Assembly: GCA_021793335.1 (NCBI GenBank)
Contig: JAJYSW010000005.1
Span: 1-29,477, forward strand
Direction of reading: 5' to 3'
From: Actinomycetes bacterium
GTDB lineage: Bacteria; Actinomycetota; Actinomycetes; Mycobacteriales; Micromonosporaceae
DNA: 29,477 nt
Shown here: positions 7,690 to 15,047 of the stretch, one piece after another
Layout of the letters: the number at the start of each line of letters is the position of its first letter
How positions within the stretch are numbered: position 1 is the stretch's first letter
The notes under the pieces: generated by a model
The model's database searches: none
Told to the model about the DNA's origin: nothing
What the model saw: the letters and a program-made list of their open reading frames with translations, nothing else
Program-made: the position numbers and the translations under genes

Positions 7690-8027
7690 CCCGCCCCCTC
7701 ACCCGGCCCGCGGGCCGCGCCCCGGGATCGCACAAGCTGTGCGACACCCTCCGTCATTTCTCGATCACTATTGACCTGGTACGGGTCCGGGAAACCGGAC
7801 CGTTGACCATATGGGGAGGTAATGGTGGGATTCCGCCCCCGCAAGGAAGGGTACGTCGCCCCCGGCCCCGAAGGCCGACATCGGTGCGCACCCAGCCGTC
7901 ACTCATTGCGACACGCCGACTCCAAATCCCTCTGGAACGCCATCACGGTTCCTAGACTCAGGCGGGTCAGTCCCTGCGGGACCCGATCGCATGACTCGGC
8001 CCGACCCCTCACACGAGGAGGCCAATA
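7690..8027. other. Divergent promoter region and leader of the bldN-type gene
   Basis: This 338-nt region separates the glutaredoxin-like gene (-) from the sigma factor gene (+). It holds a hairpin with a GAAA tetraloop (7784-7801) and two TTGACC sequences (7771-7776, 7803-7808). The second could be a -35 box with TGGGAT 17 nt later (7826-7831). It also holds a small open frame that ends in the TAG overlapping the bldN start. GAGGAGG before 8028 is the bldN ribosome-binding site. Confidence 0.5.
7784..7801 (+). other. Hairpin with GAAA tetraloop upstream of bldN
   Basis: GGTCCGG at 7784-7790 pairs perfectly with CCGGACC at 7795-7801 around GAAA. It lies between two TTGACC sequences. It could form in a long bldN leader transcript or act as a DNA inverted repeat for a regulator; nothing decides between these. 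Confidence 0.5.
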
Positions 8028-8028
8028 G
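7825..8028 (+). CDS. Possible small upstream ORF coupled to bldN
   Basis: A 67-codon frame starts at GTG 7825 (or ATG 7822) and stops at a TAG that shares its last base with the bldN GTG (TAGTG). GGGGAGG lies 5 nt before the GTG. The first ~20 codons have G/C-rich third positions, later ones much less so. The product is Arg/Pro-rich and I do not recognise it. It may be a regulatory upstream frame rather than a functional protein, or chance. Confidence 0.25.
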   Translation: MGFRPRKEGYVAPGPEGRHRCAPSRHSLRHADSKSLWNAITVPRLRRVSPCGTRSHDSARPLTRGGQ

Positions 8029-8882
8029 TGCACGGTATTGCACCAGCCATGGCGACGCACACCAGCCGCCGATTCAAAGAGCACACAGCGGACAGCGTCC
8101 TCTTCCTTCACGGCGACTCGATCGCCGACGCCCTGTCGCTCGTCGCGACACCGGCGCTGGAACGACTCCGGCACGCCGTCTGGGCGGTCCTGAGCCTGGA
8201 CACCGGCACCGCCGAACAGCACGCCGCACGCACCGACGCCGCCGTCTCCGCGCCGGGCGGCACCGAGACGCCGCCCCGGCAAGGCGGCAGGCACCGCCGC
8301 GAATCCGAGGACCAGGTCGACGGCGAGGAGGTCGCGTCACTGGTCGCCAGAGCCCAGGCCGGCGACTCCTCCGCCTTCGGCGAGATCTACGACCGCTACA
8401 ACGAGACCGTATACCGATACATCTACTTTCGCGTCAATAACGCCCAACTCGCCGAGGACCTCGCTTCCGAGACGTTCCTGCGCGCGCTGCGGCGGATCTC
8501 CAGCTTCAGCTGGCAGGGCCGGGCCTTCGGGGCCTGGCTCGTGACGATCGCGCGGAACCTGGTGGTCGACCACTTCAAATCCGGTCGCTACCGCCTGGAG
8601 ATCGCCAAGCCCGACGTGCTCGGCGCCGACTCCCCCGAAACCGACCCGTCGACCTCGCCGGAGAGCGCCGCGCTGGAGAAGCTCACCAACGCCACGCTTC
8701 TCACCGCGGTCAAAAAACTCAACCCCGACCAGCAGGAATGCATCGTCCTGCGGTTCCTCAAGGGCTTCACCGTCGCCGAGACCGCCCTGACCATGGGCAA
8801 GAACGAAGGCGCGGTCAAAGCGCTCCAATACCGGGCCGTGCGCACGCTCGCGCGGCTCCTGCCGGAGGGCTTCCGCGGCTGA
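8028..8882 (+). CDS. bldN: BldN-type ECF RNA polymerase sigma factor
   Basis: A 284-residue sigma factor with regions 2 and 4 and no region 3. Sigma-2 is at about 95-180 (AFGEIYDRYNETVYRYIYFR, AEDLASETFLRALRRISSF, FGAWLVTIARNLVVDHFKSG). Sigma-4 is at about 215-280 (LNPDQQECIVLRFLKGFTVAE, GKNEGAVKALQYRAVRTLARLLP). Both match Streptomyces BldN closely from memory. The ~95-residue N-terminal extension fits the BldN pro-sequence, which is removed by proteolysis in Streptomyces. The GTG start has GAGGAGG 6 nt upstream. BldN directs genes for aerial growth and sporulation. The next gene resembles rsbN, and both lie beside rex-hem as I recall in Streptomyces, which supports orthology. The target genes in this organism are unknown. 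Confidence 0.88.
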   Translation: MHGIAPAMATHTSRRFKEHTADSVLFLHGDSIADALSLVATPALERLRHAVWAVLSLDTGTAEQHAARTDAAVSAPGGTETPPRQGGRHRRESEDQVDGEEVASLVARAQAGDSSAFGEIYDRYNETVYRYIYFRVNNAQLAEDLASETFLRALRRISSFSWQGRAFGAWLVTIARNLVVDHFKSGRYRLEIAKPDVLGADSPETDPSTSPESAALEKLTNATLLTAVKKLNPDQQECIVLRFLKGFTVAETALTMGKNEGAVKALQYRAVRTLARLLPEGFRG

Positions 8883-8963
8883 GGCCCGGGAGCCCGAACG
8901 GCACCAGACCACCAGTGACACCTCGACCGTCGGCACGGCCGACACCGAATCCATTCCCTTCGA

Positions 8964-9024
8964 GGGCATGCGGCCACGGCCACGACGTGCACCGGCCCGA
9001 CGCCGGTGCACGGCCCGCATGCCC
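8964..9024 (+). terminator. Extended stem-loop after bldN
   Basis: The inner stem is 11 bp: CGTGCACCGGC at 8986-8996 with GCCGGTGCACG at 9002-9012, loop CCGAC. Outer arms GGGCATGCGG (8964-8973) and CCGCATGCCC (9015-9024) pair over 10 bp. It lies 82 nt after the bldN stop. No T-run follows, so it could be a GC-rich terminator or an mRNA-stabilising structure. Confidence 0.5.
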
Positions 9025-9163
9025 CGTCCGTGGCCGATGAGCATTGTCTTGACCGGAGCCGTATCCCGGCTCATCAGCATCGCCAGGAGCTGATCCACAC
9101 CGTGGCCCGCGAGCGCCGCCGTGCTCGAACCGACGTACGGCACGCAAGCGTCGCCGTGAAAGC

Positions 9164-9192
9164 CGTAACCTCAGGGGCCGTTCGTGCGTTGT
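9164..9192 (+). promoter_or_regulatory. ECF-type promoter upstream of rsbN (possible BldN target)
   Basis: CGTAAC at 9164-9169 and CGTTGT at 9187-9192 are separated by 17 bp. An AAC-ending -35 and a CGT-starting -10 are the hallmark of ECF-sigma promoters, and this form resembles what I recall for BldN promoters in Streptomyces. Transcription would start near 9198-9200, about 40 nt before the rsbN start. Control by the neighbouring BldN would make a feedback loop; that step is inference. Confidence 0.55.
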
Positions 9193-9238
9193 TCTAAATA
9201 CAGGAACAGAATCCATGCGATGAGAGGGGGTGTGCCCG

Positions 9239-10411
9239 ATGATCTACAACCCTGTGGAACGCCGACGCGCGGAGGAATTCGCACGTCAGCTTGAGTCCGA
9301 TGGACCCATCCCCCCTCATTCGAGCGATATCGCTCACGCATCGGGTGCGTCAGCGGAATCACTCGCCGAGCTCATCGGCGTCACCGGGCGCCTGAACGAC
9401 CTCGGCGAACAGATGGCCGCCGTCGGCAGACCGTCGACGGACTGGCAGGAGGCCACACGGCGCCGGCTCATGGCCGTCGCCGCCGATGAGGGCATCGGCG
9501 TCACCGCCCGGCATCGGGCCAGCGCGGCCGTACCCGAATCGGCGAAGGAGCCGGTCCGCGGCGAGCTGTTCCCGCGCCGCCCGCGCGGCGGCAGACGCCT
9601 CGCCATCGTCGCCGCGCTGCTCACCGGCACCGTCGCCATCTCCGGCGTCTCCGCAGCCTCGGGCGACGCCCTGCCCGGCGAGACGCTCTACAACGTCAAG
9701 CGCTCCACCGAGCTCGCACAGCTCGCGCTCGCAGGGAACGATCTCGGGCGCGCCCAGCTGCATCTCGAATTCGCGGGCAACCGCATCGATGAGGCCGTCG
9801 CGCTCGGCGACGACGAGAACGTCGCGAACGCCTTGAGCGAGGCCGCGGGCGAACTGCGCTCGGGCGCGGCGCTCCTGGGCGAACTGGCCGTCGAACACGA
9901 CGACACCGTGCCGCTGGACTACATCGACCGATTCGCCAACGAGTACCGCTGGACGCTCGAAGGGCTCGTGACGGGCCTGAACGGCGAGGCCGAGACGGCC
10001 GGCGAGGAACTGCTCGCCCTGGTCGAAGCGGCGGCGCTGCGATCGGTGGAGCTGCGCGGAGCGCTCGACTGCACCGTGAGCGAAGGGCCCTCCGACGGCC
10101 TCGGCCCGATCCCCGGCGAATGCACCGACGTGCCCGACCTCCCCGAGAGCGCCGAGCCCTCGGACCGGGGCGGCACCGAGACCGCGAACGACGTCGACGG
10201 CTTCGAGGGGACGGGCTCGGGTTCCACGCCCGACGAGACCGAGCCGTCGCATGAGAGCGCCTCGCCGGAGGCCGCCGATGAGACCACCGCCCCGCCCACC
10301 GACGCCGCGAGCGATCCCGCCACCGAGGGGACCGTGGACGAATCGGAGCCCGAAGGGACCGGCGGCGTCCTCGTCGAGCTGTCGGACATCGTCAAAGACC
10401 TGTTCGGGTGA
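9239..10411 (+). CDS. rsbN: RsbN-like membrane anti-sigma factor (DUF5667 domain)
   Basis: A 390-residue single-pass membrane protein. The cytoplasmic N-terminus (1-118) begins MIYNPVERRRAEEFARQLE, like the sigma-binding part of RsbN. One membrane segment (about 119-141, RRLAIVAALLTGTVAISGVS) follows a basic stretch. The outer part begins GDALPGETLYNVKRSTELAQ, the DUF5667 signature, and runs to about 275. A tail of about 100 residues rich in Glu, Ser, Thr and Pro follows. In Streptomyces RsbN holds BldN at the membrane. The ATG at 9239-9241 is chosen because AGGGGG lies 8 nt upstream; the GTG at 9230 touches the same G-run. The two cysteines outside (DCTVSEG..GECTD) could form a disulfide. 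No zinc-finger anti-sigma motif is seen. Confidence 0.82.
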   Translation: MIYNPVERRRAEEFARQLESDGPIPPHSSDIAHASGASAESLAELIGVTGRLNDLGEQMAAVGRPSTDWQEATRRRLMAVAADEGIGVTARHRASAAVPESAKEPVRGELFPRRPRGGRRLAIVAALLTGTVAISGVSAASGDALPGETLYNVKRSTELAQLALAGNDLGRAQLHLEFAGNRIDEAVALGDDENVANALSEAAGELRSGAALLGELAVEHDDTVPLDYIDRFANEYRWTLEGLVTGLNGEAETAGEELLALVEAAALRSVELRGALDCTVSEGPSDGLGPIPGECTDVPDLPESAEPSDRGGTETANDVDGFEGTGSGSTPDETEPSHESASPEAADETTAPPTDAASDPATEGTVDESEPEGTGGVLVELSDIVKDLFG

Positions 10412-10524
10412 TCGGCAGCGCACAGGTCCGGGACAAGACCCCGATCGGGACGTAAGTGGACCCGCAACACTGGAAATTCATCAAGCTCACGTCCTGGCGC
10501 GACAGGGCATCCGTTCTAGACCGG

Positions 10525-10539
10525 TAGGCTTTCAGGGTG
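10525..10539 (+). promoter_or_regulatory. -10 box for a leaderless transcript of the HAD gene
   Basis: TAGGCT at 10525-10530 is followed by 6 nt and then the GTG at 10537. The predicted transcript starts at the start codon itself, and no Shine-Dalgarno is visible. No good -35 is seen. Confidence 0.5.
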
Positions 10540-11436
10540 TCTGAAATCGAGGCTTCCATCAGCGCCTCCTGCGTGCCCCGAACCACGGCCATGCGGGCCG
10601 GGGGCGACGAACAACCGCGACACCACGCCGTCGTCGTCCAGTCCGGGGCTCCCCGCGAGGACGAGCGGGCGCACCTGCCCACCGCGGCGTTCTTCGACGT
10701 CGACAACACCCTCATGCACGGCGCCTCCGTCTATTGGCTGGCCCGCGGCCTGGCCCGCCACGGCGTCCTCTCCGGGCGCGACATCGCCGGTTTCGCGTGG
10801 AAACAGGCCCGCTACAAGTTCCGCGGCATCGAGCACCACGGCGACATGCAGTCGGTCAAGACCTCCGCGCTCGAACTGGTCGCCGGCTATCCCGTCGCCG
10901 AGATGCGGCAGCTGTGCGAAGAGGTCGTCGACCGCGACATCTCCCCGCGCATCCTCGTACCCGTCCGGCGGCTGGCCGAACGGCACCTCGAAGACGGCCA
11001 GGAAGTCTGGCTCGTGACCGCCAGCCCCATCGAGCTGGCGGGCGTCATCGCCTCCCGGCTGGGCCTCACCGGCGCGCTCGGCACCATCGCCGAGATCGCC
11101 GACGGGTGCTACACCGGCCGCCTCGTCGGCGACCTCATGCACGGCCCGGCCAAGGCCGAGGGCATCGCCGAACTCGCCGCCGAACGCGGGCTCGACCTGG
11201 ACCAGTGCACCGCCTACTCCGATTCGGCCAACGACCTGCCGATGCTGCGCAAGGTCGGCAGGGCCATCGCGGTCAACCCCGATTCCCGCCTGGCCCGCCA
11301 GGCCCGCCGCCACGGCTGGCCGGTGCTGGACTACCGGCGCGGCAGACGGGCCGTGAAACTGGCGCTGCCTTCGGCGGCCGCCGCGGGCGTCGCCGCAGGG
11401 CTGTTCTACCTGCTGCGAGGACGCGACCGCGAATAA
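10537..11436 (+). CDS. HAD-IB family phosphatase (SerB-like) with C-terminal membrane anchor
   Basis: A 299-residue haloacid-dehalogenase phosphatase of subfamily IB. Motif I is AAFFDVDNTLM (about residue 54, nucleophile Asp in DVDNT). Motif II is VWLVTASP. The motif III lysine is in GPAKAEGIAELA, and motif IV is YSDSANDLPML. The helical cap between motifs I and II is of the C1 type. A hydrophobic stretch near the C-terminus (VKLALPSAAAAGVAAGLFYLL) may anchor it. The first ~45 residues look disordered. Relatives sit near bldN or hem genes in actinobacteria and are annotated as phosphoserine phosphatase-like, but the substrate is unproven. GTG 10537 is supported by a -10 box giving a leaderless message; ATG at codon 19 is an alternative. 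The next gene starts in a TAATG overlap. Confidence 0.88.
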   Translation: MSEIEASISASCVPRTTAMRAGGDEQPRHHAVVVQSGAPREDERAHLPTAAFFDVDNTLMHGASVYWLARGLARHGVLSGRDIAGFAWKQARYKFRGIEHHGDMQSVKTSALELVAGYPVAEMRQLCEEVVDRDISPRILVPVRRLAERHLEDGQEVWLVTASPIELAGVIASRLGLTGALGTIAEIADGCYTGRLVGDLMHGPAKAEGIAELAAERGLDLDQCTAYSDSANDLPMLRKVGRAIAVNPDSRLARQARRHGWPVLDYRRGRRAVKLALPSAAAAGVAAGLFYLLRGRDRE

Positions 11437-12527
11437 TGGCCTCAGCCCAGCGACTGACATTGGCGGGAGCGCTCGTGCTCGCCGTCGCCTGGCTGGTCTG
11501 GCCGTCCCCCGAACGCGGCGACTCCGTGACCACGCCCGCCGACGACACGCCTGCGGTGTGGGACCGGTGGGAGGTGGAGCCGACCGACTGGCCCGGCACG
11601 ATCGATGGATCGGCGTGGCGGCCCGTGGCCTTCGTCGACGATTCGGTGGCGCTGGGCGTCGACGCCGAGGGGCGGCTGCTGTACATCGAAGGCGGCGCGG
11701 CGGCCGAGACCGGACCGGCCGCGACGGTGCTCGCCGACCCCGGGGCCGTTCCGGGCGTGGTCGCCACCGCCGTGGATCGGAGGCATCTCGCCTGGATCGA
11801 ATCCGTCCCGGACGAGGCCGGCCGGGTCGTCTCCGAACTGTGGATCGCCGACCGCGAGGCGGACGGCGATCCCGGGCGGGCGCGCCTGCTCACCGGCGAC
11901 ACGGGCGACGTCGTGCTCGCCGGCAACGCCTACGACCTCCAGTTCGCCGACGCGGGGCTCCACTGGCTCGCGACGGCCCGCAGCGCCGAACGCACCACCG
12001 AGCACCGTTCGGTGGGCCTCGACGGCGGCGAGGTCGCCGTGGCGGAGCATCCCGGGGCATGGCAGGCCGCCGAATGGCCGTGGCTGGCCAGCGCCGGATC
12101 GGATTCGCTCGGCGGAGCCCGGTTGGTGCGCGCCGACGACGGCACGGAGGTGCCCGTGGAGGCCGGGGCCGAGGAGCTGGCGCTGTGCTCGGCGACGTGG
12201 TGCCGCCTCATCGTGACCGCAGCCGACGGTTCCCGCGTCGATCTCGTCCGGACTGAGGGGACCGACCGGGTGACCGTCGCCGAGGGCTTCGTCTCGGCGG
12301 TCTCCTCCGACGTCGGGCTCCTCGACCGCTTCGAGCCGCTTGAGGAATCCGTCGGGACGGTCGGCGACGCGCGGCGGGTGACGCTGTTCGACCTGGCCGA
12401 TTCCCAGACGTACCTGGTCTCGCCGGCGGCGGGCGAGACCGGCGCGGACGCACGGCGGCTGTGGTGGTCGACCGGGTCCGAGGAGCTGCTGGAGTGGCAC
12501 GTGCTGGACCTCACGGACCTCACTTGA
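11436..12527 (+). CDS. Exported protein of unknown function
   Basis: A 363-residue protein whose ATG shares one base with the TAA stop of the HAD gene (TAATG), so the two genes are likely coupled in translation. The N-terminus (RLTLAGALVLAVAWLVW) is a signal peptide or membrane anchor; no lipobox cysteine is seen. The rest has repeated beta-strand-rich segments of about 40-50 residues (VAFVDDSVALGVDAEGRLLYIE, HLAWIES, LHWLATARS, RLVRADDGTEV, LVRTEGTDRVT). This suggests a beta-propeller, but I cannot assign a family. One cysteine pair occurs in LCSATWCRL. The gene ends 141 nt before folP. Confidence 0.75.
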   Translation: MASAQRLTLAGALVLAVAWLVWPSPERGDSVTTPADDTPAVWDRWEVEPTDWPGTIDGSAWRPVAFVDDSVALGVDAEGRLLYIEGGAAAETGPAATVLADPGAVPGVVATAVDRRHLAWIESVPDEAGRVVSELWIADREADGDPGRARLLTGDTGDVVLAGNAYDLQFADAGLHWLATARSAERTTEHRSVGLDGGEVAVAEHPGAWQAAEWPWLASAGSDSLGGARLVRADDGTEVPVEAGAEELALCSATWCRLIVTAADGSRVDLVRTEGTDRVTVAEGFVSAVSSDVGLLDRFEPLEESVGTVGDARRVTLFDLADSQTYLVSPAAGETGADARRLWWSTGSEELLEWHVLDLTDLT

Positions 12528-12655
12528 TCCGCTTCGACGGCGCTGGAGGCGCCGGGCCCGCCAGATCCGACACCTGGGCCCGGAAGGCCCTCCGCCTTGT
12601 GAGCGAGCCAATGGAATCGGATGCCGTCTCGACCCGAGTTCCGAAACGGGCCTAG

Positions 12656-12671
12656 TACCGTCAAGATCGTG
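12656..12671 (+). promoter_or_regulatory. -10 box for a leaderless folP transcript
   Basis: TACCGT at 12656-12661 is followed by 7 nt and the GTG at 12669. No Shine-Dalgarno lies upstream of the GTG. The -35 region is weak. Confidence 0.45.
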
Positions 12672-13508
12672 ACTACGCCACACGACACGCCCCCTGCCCG
12701 GCCGCAGATCATGGGCATCCTCAATGTCACGCCCGACTCCTTCTCGGACGGCGGACGCTACCTCGATTTCGCGGACGCGGTGGACCACGGCGAGCAGATG
12801 GCCGCCGAAGGGGCCGACATCATCGACGTCGGCGGCGAGTCGACCCGGCCCGGGGCCGAACGCGTCGACGCGGCGACCGAGATCGCGCGGGTGAAGGACG
12901 TGGTCTCGGCGCTCGCGGAGCGGGGCCTGGCCGTGTCGATCGATACCACGCGGGCGGCGGTGGCCGCGGCCGCGATCGAAGCCGGGGCGAGCGTGGTCAA
13001 CGACGTCTCGGGGGGCTTGGCCGATCCGGACATGGCGCGCGTGGTGGCCGATGCGGGCGTGCGGTGGGTGCTCATGCACTGGCGCGGGCATTCGGCGGAC
13101 ATGCAGCGGCTGGCGCACTACGACGACATCGTGGCCGACGTGAAGGCCGAGCTGGAGGACCGCGTCGAAGCGGCCCTGGAGTCCGGTGTGGACGCGAACA
13201 GGATCATTCTGGATCCGGGCCTGGGTTTCGCCAAGACCGCCGAGCACAACTGGCGGCTGTCGGCCTGCCTGGAGGAGTTCGTGGCACTGGGGTACCCGGT
13301 GCTGTTCGCATCCTCACGGAAGTCGTATCTCGGGTCGCTGCTGGCCGACGAGGCCGGCGGACCGCGTCCGGTCGGACGGCGGGAGGCGGCGACGCTGGCG
13401 ACGTCGCTGCTGGCGTTCGAGGCCGGGGCGTGGGGCGTGCGCGTCCACGACGTGGTGGGAACGGCCGACGCCCGGGCGGTGTGGCTGGCGACGAGGCGGG
13501 CGTGCTGA
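12669..13508 (+). CDS. folP: Dihydropteroate synthase
   Basis: FolP joins p-aminobenzoate to 6-hydroxymethyl-dihydropterin diphosphate in folate synthesis and is the sulfonamide target. The 279-residue protein has all loops: IMGILNVTPDSFSDGGRY, IDVGGESTRPGAERV, SIDTTRAAV, VNDVSGG, LMHWRG, ILDPGLGFAKTAEHNW and SSRKSYLG. It resembles mycobacterial FolP1 (LMHWR and GFAKTAEHNW are kept), so it should be the catalytic enzyme rather than the FolP2 paralogue. The GTG at 12669-12671 fits the family length and the -10 box before it; the frame is open further upstream without coding character. The usual folate partners (folB, folK, folE) are not in the window. Confidence 0.95.
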   Translation: MTTPHDTPPARPQIMGILNVTPDSFSDGGRYLDFADAVDHGEQMAAEGADIIDVGGESTRPGAERVDAATEIARVKDVVSALAERGLAVSIDTTRAAVAAAAIEAGASVVNDVSGGLADPDMARVVADAGVRWVLMHWRGHSADMQRLAHYDDIVADVKAELEDRVEAALESGVDANRIILDPGLGFAKTAEHNWRLSACLEEFVALGYPVLFASSRKSYLGSLLADEAGGPRPVGRREAATLATSLLAFEAGAWGVRVHDVVGTADARAVWLATRRAC

Positions 13509-13594
13509 GGACGGCCGTGGGTCCCGTTCTCCGGTTCCGTCCTTGAAAACGCCTCTGGTGGCAGTGATCCCGATTCCATCTTGTGGAACTGCGG

Positions 13595-13624
13595 TTGCGG
13601 TATCACCTCATGCACCCGTAGCAT
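13595..13624 (+). promoter_or_regulatory. Likely promoter of the thrC riboswitch transcript
   Basis: TTGCGG at 13595-13600 and TAGCAT at 13619-13624 are 18 bp apart. They predict transcription from about 13631, a few nt before the first riboswitch helix, which fits well. Confidence 0.5.
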
Positions 13625-13631
13625 TCGGCTC

Positions 13632-13744
13632 GTACTTCATCCAGAGCAGCTGAGGGGTCCGGCCCGCGGAAGCTGCGGCAACCACCGGCGGTAATGCCGA
13701 CAGGTGCCAATTCCGGCCCGTCCATCGGGGAAGATGAGGGAGGA
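13632..13744 (+). ncRNA. SAM-I (S-box) riboswitch in the thrC leader
   Basis: The sequence follows the S-box consensus from start to end. P1 pairs CUUCAUC (13635-13641) with GAUGAGG (13733-13739). Then come CAGAGCAGCUGAGGGG and GGCCC, and P2 closes with GCUGC. GCGGCAACC, a P3 hairpin (CGGC/GCCG), AGGUGCCAAUUCC, a P4 hairpin (CCCG/CGGG) and GAAGAUGAG follow. S-box RNAs bind S-adenosylmethionine and turn off the gene behind them. The 3' strand of P1 adjoins and partly overlaps the thrC ribosome-binding site (GGGAGGA, 13738-13744). Control is therefore probably at translation: SAM stabilises P1 and hides the site. No terminator hairpin is seen before the start codon. Confidence 0.92.
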
Positions 13745-13754
13745 GCCTTCTCGT

Positions 13755-15047
13755 ATGTCTTCAGTCAACGCCCCTGCCGCAGAGCAGAACAACATCTTCA
13801 GCGCCGAGAGCCCGGCGAAGGGCCTCGTCTGCCGCAACTGCGACGCCACCTATGACCTGATCGCGCAGCACGCCTGTTGGCAGTGTTTCGGCCCCCTCGA
13901 AGTCGACTACGACCAAGCCCGGCTCGCCAAGGTCACCCGCGAGCAGATCGAGGCCGGTCCTCAGAACATCTGGCGGTACGCACCGCTGCTGCCGGTCGGC
14001 GTCGACCCGGCGGACCGGGTCAGCATCGACCCGGGCATGACCCCGCTCATCGACGCGAAGCACCTCGCCAAGGCCCTCGGCATGCGCAAGCTCTGGGTCA
14101 AGGACGACAGCGCCAACCCCACCCACTCCTTCAAGGACCGCGTGGTCTCCACCGCCGTCTCCGCGGCCGTCAAGCTCGGCTTCGACCACTTCGCGTGCGC
14201 CTCGACCGGCAACCTCGCCAACTCCGTGGCCGCCCACGCCGCTCGCGCGGGCATCCCCTCCACCGTGTTCGTCCCCCACGACCTGGAGCCGGGCAAGATC
14301 ATCCAGACCGCCGTCTACGGCGGGCGGCTGGTGGCCGTCGAAGGTTCCTACGACGAGGTGAACCGGCTGTGCTCGGAGCTGACCGAGACCGACGCGTTCG
14401 AGTCGACCGCGTTCGTGAACGTCAATATCCGCCCCTACTACGCCGAGGGTTCCAAGACCCTCGGCTATGAGGTCGCCGAACAGCTCGGCTGGCGGCTGCC
14501 CGAGCAGGTCGTCGTCCCGATGGCATCGGGCGAACTGCTGACCAAGGTCCACAAGGCGTTCGAGGAGTCGGCCGAGATCGGTCTGACCGAGCCGGGCGAG
14601 GTCCGCGTCTTCGGCGCCCAGTCGGCCGGGTGCAGCCCGATCGCGGACGCCTTCAGCGCCGATACCGACGTCATCACGCCGGTCAAGCCCACCGGCATCG
14701 CCAAGAGCCTGAACATCGGGGACCCGGCGGCCGGACCTTATGCGATCGAGGCGTGCCGGTCGACCGGCGGGGGCATGGCGAAAGTGGACGACGACGAAAT
14801 CCGGGAGGGCATCCGGCTGCTCGCCTCGACCACCGGCGTGTTCGCTGAGACGGCCGGCGGCGTGGTCGTCGCCACGCTCCGGAAGCTCCTGGAATCCGGG
14901 CGGCTGGACCCCGAGGCGGAGACGGTCGTCTACAACACCGGTGATGGCCTGAAGACTTTGGACGCCGTGTCGTCGCTGGTCGGCCCCACGCACACCGTGA
15001 AGCCTTCGCTGAAGTCGGCGAAGGAGGCGGGGCTGCTGAGCGGCTGA
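13755..15047 (+). CDS. thrC: Threonine synthase
   Basis: ThrC converts O-phosphohomoserine to threonine with pyridoxal phosphate. The 430-residue protein begins with a zinc-ribbon-like segment (CRNC...CWQC), as in archaeal- and plant-like threonine synthases. The PLP lysine is in NPTHSFKDR, and the phosphate/PLP loop is ACASTGNLANSVAAHAARAG. ATG 13755-13757 is chosen: the riboswitch lies immediately upstream and GGGAGGA is 10 nt before it. Phosphohomoserine is shared between threonine and methionine synthesis in some organisms, whereas many actinobacteria acetylate homoserine instead. A SAM-controlled thrC ties threonine output to the methyl supply. The gene is transcribed alone after folP. 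Confidence 0.96.
   Translation: MSSVNAPAAEQNNIFSAESPAKGLVCRNCDATYDLIAQHACWQCFGPLEVDYDQARLAKVTREQIEAGPQNIWRYAPLLPVGVDPADRVSIDPGMTPLIDAKHLAKALGMRKLWVKDDSANPTHSFKDRVVSTAVSAAVKLGFDHFACASTGNLANSVAAHAARAGIPSTVFVPHDLEPGKIIQTAVYGGRLVAVEGSYDEVNRLCSELTETDAFESTAFVNVNIRPYYAEGSKTLGYEVAEQLGWRLPEQVVVPMASGELLTKVHKAFEESAEIGLTEPGEVRVFGAQSAGCSPIADAFSADTDVITPVKPTGIAKSLNIGDPAAGPYAIEACRSTGGGMAKVDDDEIREGIRLLASTTGVFAETAGGVVVATLRKLLESGRLDPEAETVVYNTGDGLKTLDAVSSLVGPTHTVKPSLKSAKEAGLLSG

Larger units (their letters stand above)
8883..9238. other. bldN-rsbN intergenic region
   Basis: No gene is evident in these 356 nt. The region holds an extended stem-loop at 8964-9024 and an ECF-type promoter at 9164-9192 for the following gene. 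The layout suggests that bldN transcription ends here and that rsbN has its own promoter. Confidence 0.65.

Noticed and set aside
11442..13247. 601-codon minus-strand frame opposite the exported protein and folP.
   Set aside because: It runs across two genes and the folP promoter and encodes a His/Arg-rich product typical of antisense frames.
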